Assembly: GCA_964386325.1 (NCBI GenBank)
Contig: CAYLQY010000007.1
Coordinates: 62,001-126,000 of the forward strand
Origin: Anaerorhabdus sp964386325
GTDB lineage: Bacteria; Bacillota_I; Bacilli_A; Erysipelotrichales; Erysipelotrichaceae
DNA length: 64,000 nucleotides
Direction of reading: 5' to 3'
Both the position numbers and the translations under genes were made by a program. This document shows, piece after piece, positions 15,432 to 24,643 of this stretch (within the stretch, counting starts at the first letter, position 1; every line of letters begins with the position of its first letter). Below the pieces are notes generated by a model. It was not told where the DNA came from. It did no database searches and worked only from the letters and a program-made list of their open reading frames with translations.

Positions 15432-15773
15432 CTATTTGTCCTTTGATGGTAAGTAGTAAATCTTTTCTCCATCTTTTGTTAGCATATAGCTTCCACGTGC
15501 ATAACTTTGTACATAGTTTGGGTCTGATAGTTTATTTTTTTGATCAATCAAATATTGATTTTCATCTTTAACTTCTTCCAATTTAACTTTTGTTTCTTTA
15601 AGTTGTTGTTGTAATGTAACTGTTGTGCCAATTTCTTCAATCACACCATAAATTAGCCAGCCTGAGAAGATGATGACAGCAAAACACAAAAGCTTTGTAA
15701 TTGGTCTAAGTGTTCTTCTTTTAGGTTTCTTTACTTTTCTAACAACTTTTCTTCTTACGGGTTGTTGTGTCAT
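15432..15773 (-). CDS. divIC: Septum formation initiator DivIC/FtsB family
   Basis: 113 residues: a very basic N-terminus (RRKVVRKVKKPKRRTLRP), one membrane helix (LLCFAVIIFSGWLIYGVI) and a coiled coil (LQQQLKETKVKLEEVKDENQYL) ending in the conserved short domain SDPNYVQSYARGSYMLTKDGEKIYYLP. DivIC works with FtsL and DivIB at the division site. It is the last gene of the pth-mfd-rqcP run, where divIC is also found in Bacillus. RBS AAAGGAG is good. Confidence 0.9.
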   Translation of the reverse strand: MTQQPVRRKVVRKVKKPKRRTLRPITKLLCFAVIIFSGWLIYGVIEEIGTTVTLQQQLKETKVKLEEVKDENQYLIDQKNKLSDPNYVQSYARGSYMLTKDGEKIYYLPSKDK

Positions 15774-15816
15774 TTTTTCTCCTTTCTGGACATATTCATT
15801 ATATGGTTCAATACAT

Positions 15817-16089
15817 TTATTCGCAACAATTTTCCTCTAGCCATTTTTCTTCTAAAACTTCATACATCATTGGTGCATCCGCTTTTTTAGAAAAATTTGA
15901 TGTTTCTAGTACTTTTACTGTCATTTGTCTTTGACCAAAAGTTATCGTAATACAGTCTCCTAGTTTGACATCATACGATGGTTTTACTGATTTACCATTT
16001 ACTTCTATTCTTTGGTGAAGAGCCAGTTCCTTTGATACTGTTCTTCTTTTAAGAATACGTGATACTTTTAAGTATTTATCAATTCTCAT
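15817..16089 (-). CDS. rqcP: S4-domain ribosome quality control protein RqcP
   Basis: 90 residues with an S4 RNA-binding domain at the N-terminus (MRIDKYLKVSRILKRRTVSKELALHQRIEVNGK). RqcP (YabO/Hsp15-like) helps RqcH add alanine tails to stalled chains on 50S subunits. Its start overlaps the end of mfd by 11 bp, so it is translationally coupled. The place between mfd and divIC is the same as that of yabO in Bacillus. Confidence 0.9.
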   Translation of the reverse strand: MRIDKYLKVSRILKRRTVSKELALHQRIEVNGKSVKPSYDVKLGDCITITFGQRQMTVKVLETSNFSKKADAPMMYEVLEEKWLEENCCE

Positions 16090-19000
16090 TTTTCTTAGCC
16101 TCTTTACTTCTCATTAATACTTCGATTGCCATTTTCAAGCCGTCATTGGTTTGTGGTAGTTTCACAATGATTTTTTGGTCTGTATAGCGAAGTGTAATAT
16201 CTTTTGAAATGCTTGTCAAGATTTCAAAGAGTTTGACACCGTCAACATGGGCACTAAACATTTTTGAGAAAGTTATTTCTATTTGTCCTTTTAATTCACG
16301 ATATTTTTCGACATCTTCTGAGTTGATTAATATTTCTAAGCGTTTCTTTTCGAATAATACTTTTACCGTTTTTGGTAGTTGTCCAAACTCATCTAAGATT
16401 TGTTCTTCGTATGATCGTAACTCTTCTTGTGACTCGATGCGATCTATTGTTTGATACATGCTGATTTTATCGAAGTCATCTGGGGCAAAACGTTCAGGAA
16501 TATAACTATCCACTTGAACATTAGCTCTAACCATTTCTTTACGTTCTGGTTTAATTATGCCTTTCTTTTCATTGATAGCTTCTTCAAGCATTTCAATATA
16601 CATATCAATACCCACTGTATCGATGAATCCCGATTGTTCAGGACCTAACATATCACCAGCCCCACGAATCGTTAAATCACGCATCGCTATTTTATAACCA
16701 CTACCAAGTTGGGCAAAGTCTTTGATGGCTTGTAGTCGTTTGCTAGCGATTTCTGAAAGTTGTTTTTTACTTGGTACCATGAGATAGGCATAAGCTAAAC
16801 GATTTGATCGTCCTACCCGTCCTTTAATTTGATAGAGTTGTGATAGTCCAAAGTTTTGGGCATGTTCAACCAAAATGGTATTAGCATTAGGAATATCAAT
16901 ACCCGTTTCAATAATCGTCGTACAAACTAAAACGTTTGCTTCTCCACTTGTGAAGTTCATCATGACATCTTCAATTTCTTCTTTACCCATTTGACCATGA
17001 GCTACCGCTACTTTAGCATACGGTACAAGTTCTTGAATTTTTCGTGCAGTGTGATAAATTTCTTCAACATTGTTATGTAAATAGAACACTTGTCCATCGC
17101 GTGATAATTCGCGTTCAATAACCTCTTTGATTAAGGCTGGATTTTTTTCTACAACATAGGTTTGTACAGACACACGATTATCAGGTGGTGTTTCTAATTG
17201 TGATAATTGTCGAATTCCTACTAGTGACATTTGTAATGTTCGTGGTATTGGTGTTGCGGATAATGATAAAACATCGACAGATGCTTTTAGTTCTTTTATC
17301 TTTTCTTTATGTTCAACCCCAAATCGTTGTTCTTCATCAATAATCAATAAACCTAAGTCTTTAAATTTAATATCTTTTCCTAATAATCGATGTGTTCCAA
17401 TTAATACATCTACTTTTCCTTCTTTGCAGTTTTCTATTGTTTCTCTTTGCTTGCTTGCTGTGACAAAACGATTCATAAGTTCGATTGTTACTGGATAGTT
17501 TTTGAATCGCTTCATAAATGTTTTCGCGTGTTGGCGTGACAAGATTGTTGTTGGGCATAAGAAGGCAACTTGTTTATTTTCTGCTACTGCTTTAAATGCT
17601 GCACGTATTGCAACTTCGGTTTTTCCAAAACCAACATCTCCACATAATAGACGATCCATTGGTTTGTTTTTCATCATATCTTTTTTTACTTCATCAATTG
17701 CGATTTTTTGATCCCTCGTTAGTTCATATTCAAATTCATTTTCGAATTCATTTTGATATTCACTATCTTCACCATATGCATAACCAATTTGATCTTCACG
17801 CAATGAATAAAGTTCTACAAGTCTTTCCGCAAGATTGTTGACATTTTCTTTTAAGCGAGCTTTAGTATTATTCCATTCATTGGATCCTAGTTTATGTAAT
17901 TTAGGTACGACTCCTTCACGAGATACAAACTTTCTCACAAGTCTAAATTGTTCTAACGGTACGAGTAGCTCATCATTTCCTTTATAGATGACCCGCAAGA
18001 AATCTTTATGTACCCCTAAAACTGAGCGCGTTTCTAGTCCCATGTATTGTCCAACACCGTGTTGATTATGGACAACATAATCGCCTGGTTTTAAGTCTTG
18101 ATAGCTTTTTAATACCTCAGCATTTTTAAATTTATTGGTAAACTTTGATTGACTCTTTCTGCTTTCAAAAAGTTCTGTTGATGTGATTACTTTTATGTTT
18201 TCTAGTTCAGCTTCAAATCCTTCAAATAGTGATGCAAATGTTATATTAATTCCAATTTCTGCTGGAACATCTTCTTGAATAAAACGATAAACAACATCTC
18301 GTTCTATACAAGCATCAATAACCTTCTTTATTTCGGTGTCTCTTAGACAGAAGTAAATTCTTTTTGTTTCGCTTTCTTTTTTTAATAATTCTATTTGAAC
18401 ACTGATTGTTTCTTTTGGTAAATTAACTTCTTTTATTTGTGAAATGTTGTCTGAAAAGCGATCTCCTTCAATCACTTTATGTTTCATGAGTAAGCGATCA
18501 AAATCATGCATAATACTGAATTTTGGTAATGCTTTATGTTCTTGCACCATTTCTTGAAGATACATTGTATTTTCTTCTAGTGAATGATGGATTGTTTCTA
18601 GGCATTCTTCTCTAGTAGATAACACAAGTACTGGATTTTGAAGATAATCAAATAAACATCCAGTTTCTTCAACGAATGCATAGTATTGGTATAAGCTATT
18701 ATCTTTGATATGATTTTCTAAATATTGAATATCAATTTCAACCTTAGAGATGAGTGCATCATCTTTTGAATCTTTCACGATTGTTTCTACTTTTTCTTTA
18801 ATTCTTTTTACATCTTCATCACTAAATAAAATATCTGTAGCTGGTATGCATACAACTTCTTCAATCGATTCTAATGAACGTTGTGTTTGAATATCAAAGA
18901 AACAGAGTCTTTCAATTTCAGTGTCAAAGAATTCTATTCTTATTGGATTATCATAGTTCATTGAATAGAAATCTAAAACACCTCCACGGGCTGCGAAGCA

Positions 19001-19501
19001 TAGGGGTGTATCAATATGGGATACTTGTGAATATCCACTTTGTATTAATTTTCTTTTTAATGTATCTAATGCAATTGTGTCGCCTACTTTTAAATGAATA
19101 CTACTTTCTCTAAATAGTTCTGTTCGTGGTAATTGACGTATACATGCTGATGCATGTGTGACCACGATTCGATTTGAATTATCCAGTAGTTTTGAGAGCA
19201 CTTCCACTTTGTTTGCGATATTCTCTGGACTTGCGGCAATGGCCTCAACACGCAATGACTCTTCAACGCTAAAAATCACACATTCGTCTTGGGGGAGGAG
19301 GGTGCTCAACCTTTCATAGAGTCTTTGTGCGGAGTATAAGTTATTTTTTATAACGACAATAGGTCGTTTCTTTTTTTGAAAACTGCTCGCAAGAATTAGT
19401 GCTTCTTGAATATAGGAAGTTGGTGTATAGTTTGAGATTCCATTGGTTAAATCGATGACAGCTGGGTTATTTTCTAACTCATTAAGTAGCCAACTATTCA
19501 T
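16079..19501 (-). CDS. mfd: Transcription-repair coupling factor Mfd
   Basis: 1140 residues, normal for Mfd. N-terminal UvrB-homology region, then the RNA-polymerase-interacting domain (LKPGDYVVHNQHGVGQYMGLE at about 485), then the RecG-like motor: LLCGDVGFGKTEVAIRAAFKA (Walker A), LLIIDEEQRFGVEHKEK (motif II), LSLSATPIPRTLQMSL, and the helicase part LVCTTIIETGIDIPNANT and GRVGRSNRLAYAYL. The TRG region follows. It removes stalled RNA polymerase and recruits UvrA. The start overlaps the end of pth by 8 bp. Confidence 0.97.
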   Translation of the reverse strand: MNSWLLNELENNPAVIDLTNGISNYTPTSYIQEALILASSFQKKKRPIVVIKNNLYSAQRLYERLSTLLPQDECVIFSVEESLRVEAIAASPENIANKVEVLSKLLDNSNRIVVTHASACIRQLPRTELFRESSIHLKVGDTIALDTLKRKLIQSGYSQVSHIDTPLCFAARGGVLDFYSMNYDNPIRIEFFDTEIERLCFFDIQTQRSLESIEEVVCIPATDILFSDEDVKRIKEKVETIVKDSKDDALISKVEIDIQYLENHIKDNSLYQYYAFVEETGCLFDYLQNPVLVLSTREECLETIHHSLEENTMYLQEMVQEHKALPKFSIMHDFDRLLMKHKVIEGDRFSDNISQIKEVNLPKETISVQIELLKKESETKRIYFCLRDTEIKKVIDACIERDVVYRFIQEDVPAEIGINITFASLFEGFEAELENIKVITSTELFESRKSQSKFTNKFKNAEVLKSYQDLKPGDYVVHNQHGVGQYMGLETRSVLGVHKDFLRVIYKGNDELLVPLEQFRLVRKFVSREGVVPKLHKLGSNEWNNTKARLKENVNNLAERLVELYSLREDQIGYAYGEDSEYQNEFENEFEYELTRDQKIAIDEVKKDMMKNKPMDRLLCGDVGFGKTEVAIRAAFKAVAENKQVAFLCPTTILSRQHAKTFMKRFKNYPVTIELMNRFVTASKQRETIENCKEGKVDVLIGTHRLLGKDIKFKDLGLLIIDEEQRFGVEHKEKIKELKASVDVLSLSATPIPRTLQMSLVGIRQLSQLETPPDNRVSVQTYVVEKNPALIKEVIERELSRDGQVFYLHNNVEEIYHTARKIQELVPYAKVAVAHGQMGKEEIEDVMMNFTSGEANVLVCTTIIETGIDIPNANTILVEHAQNFGLSQLYQIKGRVGRSNRLAYAYLMVPSKKQLSEIASKRLQAIKDFAQLGSGYKIAMRDLTIRGAGDMLGPEQSGFIDTVGIDMYIEMLEEAINEKKGIIKPERKEMVRANVQVDSYIPERFAPDDFDKISMYQTIDRIESQEELRSYEEQILDEFGQLPKTVKVLFEKKRLEILINSEDVEKYRELKGQIEITFSKMFSAHVDGVKLFEILTSISKDITLRYTDQKIIVKLPQTNDGLKMAIEVLMRSKEAKKNEN

Positions 19502-20057
19502 TTGAATTATACCTATTCATCACTTCTGCAATTGAGTGTGTAATGCTCATATAAGCTGCATCTGCTGCCCTTTTCACTGAATCTTCGTAATTTTTTAAAT
19601 CTTCTTTGGCAACTTTTCCTAATACATAATCAACAATAGGGATTAGCGGATTTTTATCAATTCCCACGCGAATACGTGATATCTCTTGTGTATGCAAATG
19701 ATTCATAATACTTTGCATTCCTTTTTGTCCACCCGAACTTCCTTGGGTACGTATTCGTAGCTTACCTACTGGAATATCTAAATCATCATGGATGACCAAG
19801 ATATCTGAAGGGTCTATTTTGTAGAAATTAACAGCTTGAATTACTGCTTCTCCTGATGAATTCATATAGGTTTGAGGTTTCATCAACAAGACTTGTTCAC
19901 CATTAATCTGAGCAGTTCCTATTAAAGCATTAAATTTCTTTTGTTCAATTGAAGTATGACAAAGTTTTGCGAGTTCATCCATAACACAAAATCCCGCATT
20001 ATGGCGCGTTTTTTCATACTCTTTTCCAGGGTTACCTAGTCCAACAATTAATTTCAT
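19494..20057 (-). CDS. pth: Peptidyl-tRNA hydrolase
   Basis: 187 residues from the ATG at 20057, which has a GAGGAGG site; the upstream extension to 20123 is not needed. MKLIVGLGNPGKEYEKTRHNAGF carries the family start with catalytic His in TRHNAGF. LLMKPQTYMNSSGEAV and VIHDDLDIPVGKLRI (catalytic Asp) follow, then GSSGGQKGMQSI. It recycles peptidyl-tRNA released from ribosomes. First gene of the conserved pth-mfd-rqcP-divIC run. Confidence 0.97.
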   Translation of the reverse strand: MKLIVGLGNPGKEYEKTRHNAGFCVMDELAKLCHTSIEQKKFNALIGTAQINGEQVLLMKPQTYMNSSGEAVIQAVNFYKIDPSDILVIHDDLDIPVGKLRIRTQGSSGGQKGMQSIMNHLHTQEISRIRVGIDKNPLIPIVDYVLGKVAKEDLKNYEDSVKRAADAAYMSITHSIAEVMNRYNSNE

Positions 20058-20160
20058 GTTAACCTCCTCTTCTTGCTCAATTATAATACCACGGGTTTCT
20101 CTAAATTTCACGAATAAACACACGATTTATTAAAGAGAGGGGATAGACCCCTCTCTTCGA

Positions 20161-21804
20161 TTAATAATTCACTTTTCCAAGTAATCCTGGATCATCTGCG
20201 ACAACTTTTGCGCCAAAGATGTTTCCGCTAGCACCACTTGCATTATCAGGACATACAAGAACACGTGTTCCTTGTTCAATCTTTCCGCTTGCAGTACGAA
20301 TATCTGTGTTTTCTCCATAGTAGAAAGTTAATTCAACTCCATCTTTCGTACTAATTGTAAATGTATTTTGGGTTAGTCCAATAACAGCACCTTGAATATG
20401 TGGCTCATTATCATTCTCTGAATTATCTGTTACTTTTGTAACACTTACACTGGATGTGTCTGTCCCTGTAAGTTCACCTGAATATTCAACATCAACTTTA
20501 TTTCCTATTAATATACCATTTGCATATTGTTTCGTTGCCGAACTTACATCAAAGGCATAATTTTGATTTTCAACATCAATAGTTAATGATCCACCATCTG
20601 CATTTACTACATATCCTGTAATTGTTTTATAAACAACTGGAGCAGGGGTTGGCGTTGGCTCTGGTGTTGGAATTGGTGTTGGAACCGGTGTTGGTTCTGG
20701 GGTAGGAACTGGGGTTGGTGTTGGTTCATCTTTCTTAACTTCAGTATAAACAACCGTAACGACAACATCACCCGTACCCATAACACCACTTACATTTGCC
20801 ATGTTTGGAACATAGTCATTTTTAATTGGACTTGAAATATTATAGGAAGTTCCTTCATTTAACTTCTCATCATAATTTTGATAAATTTGTGTTCCATTTG
20901 AGTCTTCATAAATTATTGTCAACTCGTGTGTAGGAACAGGGGTTGGTTGCGGTTTTGCCGTTGGGGTAGGGGTTGGTTTTGGCGTTGGTGTTGCTGGTGG
21001 CGTTGCCGTTAATAAATCACTTGGAACATATCCTGTAACACCATCTATCATAACTCTTGTCCAGTTATTGTCAGTAACGCCTGTTACATCAATTCCTTGG
21101 TGTTGCCAAACAAAACCGACTTTCTTATATTCTTTTGAATTCCCTGCATAAATATCAGAATCTAATGTAGCATAGTACCACTCTGTTTTTGCAGTTACTT
21201 TAATATCTTCAACTGGTGTTAATGTTGGTTTTGGTTTTTCAGTTTCAACTGGAGTAACTTTTGCATTTTCTTCATCATCAACGATTTTCATAATCTTAAT
21301 ATCTGAAGTATCTGTACCATTTATTTTACCAATGTATGTAACATAAATGATATTTCCATTAACTAAACCATTTCTTACATCCATTTCCACAAGTGCTGTG
21401 CTGAATGTATATTTACCTTCATTTGTTTCAATGGTAATTGTATTCATTGAAGAATCTACTAATTTACCAGATATTGTACTTGCTTGGAGTTCTGGGTCAC
21501 TTGTTGTCTTATCAATAACTTGTTTTACAACTGCATTTGAAGTATCTTTGTCTGAAATTTTTCCTTCATACTTTAATAAAACATCATCACCTGATAATAA
21601 ACCATGCGTTGTTTCGATTGTTGCTTGAGAAACATCAAAGATTAATTCTTCTCCTTTTAATGTTTCAATGGTTAAAAGATTTCCACTAAATGATTTTAGG
21701 ATGCCTTCTATTAATCCATCTTTACTTGTCTCATTGTTTGAGCTACAACTGGTCAGCGTTAGGACTAAACTTAATCCCACAAGTGTTTTTAAAAACTTTA
21801 CCAT
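20161..21804 (-). CDS. Repeat-rich surface lipoprotein with SH3-like and MucBP-like domains
   Basis: 547 residues with lipobox LTSC (C20). I see four copies of a beta-rich unit of about 65 residues (near 30-95, 98-165, 395-460 and, more diverged, 465-547). Each has the pattern G-hydrophobic start, LTIET or similar, an N/E-rich turn, then GLxxGxxVxxxYxGxxxGTDTS. Between them are a bacterial SH3-like domain (about 198-262, TEWYYATLDSDIYAG ... GVTGYVPSDLL), two Pro/Thr-rich linkers of PTPT/PVPT repeats, and a MucBP-like domain (about 293-357, ELTIIYEDSNGTQIYQNY). This is the make-up of an outer-surface, wall- or mucin-interacting protein. I know no named family for the repeats. Confidence 0.75.
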   Translation of the reverse strand: MVKFLKTLVGLSLVLTLTSCSSNNETSKDGLIEGILKSFSGNLLTIETLKGEELIFDVSQATIETTHGLLSGDDVLLKYEGKISDKDTSNAVVKQVIDKTTSDPELQASTISGKLVDSSMNTITIETNEGKYTFSTALVEMDVRNGLVNGNIIYVTYIGKINGTDTSDIKIMKIVDDEENAKVTPVETEKPKPTLTPVEDIKVTAKTEWYYATLDSDIYAGNSKEYKKVGFVWQHQGIDVTGVTDNNWTRVMIDGVTGYVPSDLLTATPPATPTPKPTPTPTAKPQPTPVPTHELTIIYEDSNGTQIYQNYDEKLNEGTSYNISSPIKNDYVPNMANVSGVMGTGDVVVTVVYTEVKKDEPTPTPVPTPEPTPVPTPIPTPEPTPTPAPVVYKTITGYVVNADGGSLTIDVENQNYAFDVSSATKQYANGILIGNKVDVEYSGELTGTDTSSVSVTKVTDNSENDNEPHIQGAVIGLTQNTFTISTKDGVELTFYYGENTDIRTASGKIEQGTRVLVCPDNASGASGNIFGAKVVADDPGLLGKVNY

Positions 21805-21844
21805 ACTCTCTCCCTTGGTTACTTTTGTAACTTATTTAAAGAAG

Positions 21845-22639
21845 TTATTCTACTTCTTCAAAATCTTCTTCAGTTGTTGTTTTTTCCACTACCCATTCTT
21901 GTGGAATTTCTAATTCTGTTACGTAACGTCTACCTAAACCAGATCTATAAAAGCGTTGCATATCTTCTTTAAGTACTTCATACTCTTCAACACGATTTTG
22001 TATAAAGTAAATTCTTGTTAAGTATGCTGCACAAATATCTTTATAGATACCAATTAATTGTTTTGCGTAATGGTAATCACCGGTATCTCCTTGAAGAACA
22101 TTAGAGAAAAATTCTTCACCTAGATCATCTTCATCTTGATACAGTTTAAATCCATGCATTGATAATTGATAAACTAATAGATGGTTTAAATCTTGATCAA
22201 GGTCAACTAATTTTTCTTTGAACTTCATTAATAAATCATTGTCTTTTCTACCATACAATGTGTTACAACAAGCTAAGCACAAATAATAAAAGCTGTCTTC
22301 ATTTAAGCTTGCTTTTGTTTTGTTATATTTGCCTTTTCTTTGGTAGAGTGGTTTACAATCTATTTCATTTAATAGTGGTTCAATATTTTCTTTATGGTCG
22401 TATTTTACACAACCCCAAAGTTTTAATACTTTACCTTTCATTTTAAACTCAATGTCTTTTTCAATTTCAATGTAGTTATCAATTTTATTGAAAAATACTT
22501 CTTCATTATCAAATGCTTCTACACATTCTACAATTTTTTTATTCTTCATATTTCTTCGAATGAGAATTACAAATGCGATTGCCATTGATAGAATAAAAGC
22601 TACCAATCCTATGTTGATTAAAAAACTTATTAGTTCCAT
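21845..22639 (-). CDS. Membrane-anchored protein of unknown function
   Basis: 264 residues from the ATG at 22639 (AGGTG upstream). One N-terminal membrane helix (FLINIGLVAFILSMAIAFVILI) is followed by a cytosolic part with paired helices, for example YLCLACCNTLYGRKDNDLLMKFKEKL and YHYAKQLIGIYKDICAAYLTRIYFIQ, which look like degenerate TPR-type repeats. The tail is acidic (TTEEDFEEVE). It lies between the SH3 lipoprotein and the ABC module. I do not recognise a family. Confidence 0.6.
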   Translation of the reverse strand: MELISFLINIGLVAFILSMAIAFVILIRRNMKNKKIVECVEAFDNEEVFFNKIDNYIEIEKDIEFKMKGKVLKLWGCVKYDHKENIEPLLNEIDCKPLYQRKGKYNKTKASLNEDSFYYLCLACCNTLYGRKDNDLLMKFKEKLVDLDQDLNHLLVYQLSMHGFKLYQDEDDLGEEFFSNVLQGDTGDYHYAKQLIGIYKDICAAYLTRIYFIQNRVEEYEVLKEDMQRFYRSGLGRRYVTELEIPQEWVVEKTTTEEDFEEVE

Positions 22640-22727
22640 ATTTTCACCTACTTTAGATAATTCTATCATAAATCATGATAATATTTTCGACAATTCCAAT
22701 TACAAAGAAAAAGAATAAGCAAATTGC

Positions 22728-23477
22728 CTATTCTAATTCAAGTTTATAATCTAAGACATAAATTGTTACAAAATAATATAAAGCAAATTGTATCAAATTA
22801 ATTAACGTTGTTATATTGAATAAAATATCTTCATTATAAGCAATAATATCTGTGTTAATTCCTAATACATTTTGTAATAATAAACTAACGATAAATGAAT
22901 ATATAAAGTAAATCACAAATGCGATAGCTACTTTATGTTTTCTAGTGTATTTTGTTTGTACAATCGTTACAAGGGCATAGACACCTGCCACTGATGTAAT
23001 TGATACAATCATTCCTCTAATAACAAGTTTTAATAATTCAAGATAATCGTTTAAATTTAGATATTTAAATTCTTTCATAATTGCATTGAAGATCAATGGT
23101 AAATCAAAATCTACTCCTGATTTTAGACCTAATACTATAAGCATAATAAATAAGCCAATTGTTAATACAATTCCTGTTATTGTAAACCAAATAAGTGCTG
23201 ATATTATTTTAGAAATTACAATTTGATGTGAACTTACTGGAAGGGTTAGTGTTAAATATCCAGGTTTCTTAAACATTGAAGAATTGTAGTTTCTTACAAT
23301 TGTTACAAATACTGCAATGCTAATTCCAAGTGTTGCAAATACAAGTAGAACAGATGCAATTGCAAATATATCTACAGGTAATAAAGGTAGAGCTGCACAA
23401 CCCATAAGGAAGATTGCAAATACAAGTGCAAAGCTACGGTAACTATGAATTAATTCGAATTTTAGTAGTTTTAGCAT
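22728..23477 (-). CDS. ABC transporter permease of the GntR-controlled module
   Basis: 249 residues, hydrophobic with about six membrane helices (FALVFAIFLMGCAALPLLP, VALVTIVQTKYTRKHKVAIAFVIYFIYSFIV). Such ABC-2-like permeases pair with BcrA-like ATPases and often export antimicrobials or respond to envelope stress. It overlaps the ATPase gene upstream by 7 bp, so the two are coupled. Substrate unknown. Confidence 0.8.
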   Translation of the reverse strand: MLKLLKFELIHSYRSFALVFAIFLMGCAALPLLPVDIFAIASVLLVFATLGISIAVFVTIVRNYNSSMFKKPGYLTLTLPVSSHQIVISKIISALIWFTITGIVLTIGLFIMLIVLGLKSGVDFDLPLIFNAIMKEFKYLNLNDYLELLKLVIRGMIVSITSVAGVYALVTIVQTKYTRKHKVAIAFVIYFIYSFIVSLLLQNVLGINTDIIAYNEDILFNITTLINLIQFALYYFVTIYVLDYKLELE

Positions 23478-24175
23478 TTGAATACCTCCCTAAATATTTC
23501 ATCAATTGATTGGCCTTTTTCTTGTCTTAATTCTTCTGCATTTCTGTGAAGAACAAGTTCACCTTCTTTGATAAAAATAACTTCTTCAAATATTGCTTCA
23601 ATATCACTGATTAAGTGTGTTGAAATCATAACTACACTGTCTTCAGTATAGTTATTTAATATAATTTCTAGAATCAATTCACGTGCTGCAGGATCCACAC
23701 CACCAATTGGTTCATCAAGTACATAAACCATTGCATTTCTGCTCATGACTAAAGCTAATTGAAATTTTTCTTTCATCCCTTTAGACATTGTTTTAATTCT
23801 CATATCTGGATTTAAATCCATTCTTTTCATTAAATTCATACATTTTTCTAAATCGAAATCTTTGTATAAATCATGAAACATTGATAAAGCATCACGTGCT
23901 TTCATCCAATCTTCAAAATAGGTTTCATCGGGTAAGTATGAAACAATACTTTTTGTGTGTGCATTGGGTTTTTGGCCATCAATTGCCACTGTTCCTTGAT
24001 AATCTTTTAATAGTCCATTTAATACTTTAATCAATGTTGTTTTACCACTACCATTCGGTCCTAATAAACCAACTATTCTCCCACCTTTAAGATTAAAACT
24101 AACATTGCTTAGTGCCACTTTAGGACCATAAGTTTTTGTCAGGTTTTTAATCTCGATAATATTCTTCTCACTCAT
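23471..24175 (-). CDS. ABC transporter ATP-binding protein (BcrA-like)
   Basis: 234 residues. Walker A GPNGSGKTTLIKVLNGLL near residue 38, Q-loop region SYLPDETYFEDW, a signature-like segment MSKGMKEKFQLAL (degenerate LSGGQ), and Walker B MVYVLDEPIGGVDPAARE, then the switch His in STHLI. It follows the GntR gene by 2 bp and precedes the permease, typical of YtrA-regulated ABC modules. Confidence 0.9.
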   Translation of the reverse strand: MSEKNIIEIKNLTKTYGPKVALSNVSFNLKGGRIVGLLGPNGSGKTTLIKVLNGLLKDYQGTVAIDGQKPNAHTKSIVSYLPDETYFEDWMKARDALSMFHDLYKDFDLEKCMNLMKRMDLNPDMRIKTMSKGMKEKFQLALVMSRNAMVYVLDEPIGGVDPAARELILEIILNNYTEDSVVMISTHLISDIEAIFEEVIFIKEGELVLHRNAEELRQEKGQSIDEIFREVFKC

Positions 24176-24177
24176 AG

Positions 24178-24537
24178 CTATTCACCTTTCATATTCTCAA
24201 CTAAATTTACAGTTTCTTCATGAGTAAATCCAAGATCATCCATCTCATGAATGAACTGCTTAGTTTTTTGATTCCCTTGCGTTTGTTTTAATTCTAGTAT
24301 CATTTCTTCTGTGGCGCAAATAAACCTTCCTGTTGTCCGTTCTGATTTCAGCAATCCTTCACGTTCTAATTCTTGTAGTGAACGTTGAATTGTATTTGGA
24401 TTAACACCAAATTTTAAAGCCATTTCTCTAACAGTCGCAACTTGATCATTTGGTTTTAGCTTTCCTGAAACTATCTCTTTTTTAATATAGTCCATTACTT
24501 GTAAGTAAATTGGAATATTTGCATCAAACCCTGGCAT
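24178..24537 (-). CDS. GntR-family regulator, YtrA subfamily
   Basis: 119 residues from the ATG at 24537 with a strong AGGAG site. A winged HTH (PNDQVATVREMALKFGVNPNTIQRSLQELEREGLL) is followed by a short helical dimerisation tail, the YtrA type that has no large ligand domain. It heads an operon with an ABC ATPase and permease, and an inverted repeat TGTATTA-N6-TAATACA lies in its promoter region. Autoregulation is likely by family precedent. Confidence 0.9.
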   Translation of the reverse strand: MPGFDANIPIYLQVMDYIKKEIVSGKLKPNDQVATVREMALKFGVNPNTIQRSLQELEREGLLKSERTTGRFICATEEMILELKQTQGNQKTKQFIHEMDDLGFTHEETVNLVENMKGE

Positions 24538-24558
24538 ATCATCACTCCTTTTTTTCTC

Positions 24559-24586
24559 TGTATTAATTACATAATACAATAATACA
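24559..24586. promoter_or_regulatory. Operator-like repeat of the GntR/ABC operon
   Basis: TGTATTA (24559-24565) and TAATACA (24572-24578) form an inverted repeat, with a second TAATACA at 24580-24586. It lies between the divergent GntR and VanY-type genes. Confidence 0.55.
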
Positions 24587-24643
24587 GTAAACTTTTTATC
24601 TTGTCAATTATTGTGTTATAATTGGGACCATGAGGTGAAACTT

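Noticed and set aside
20607..20789. Gln/Pro/His-rich 60-codon frame
   Set aside because: It is a shadow frame of the PTPT linker of the SH3 lipoprotein on the same strand.
20640..21000. Short tandem repeats that might be a CRISPR or satellite
   Set aside because: They code for the Pro/Thr linkers of the lipoprotein and have irregular short units without spacers.
24603..24622. TTGTCA as -35 for the VanY-type gene
   Set aside because: The distance to TATAAT is only about 10 bp; the extended -10 (TGT) explains the promoter better.
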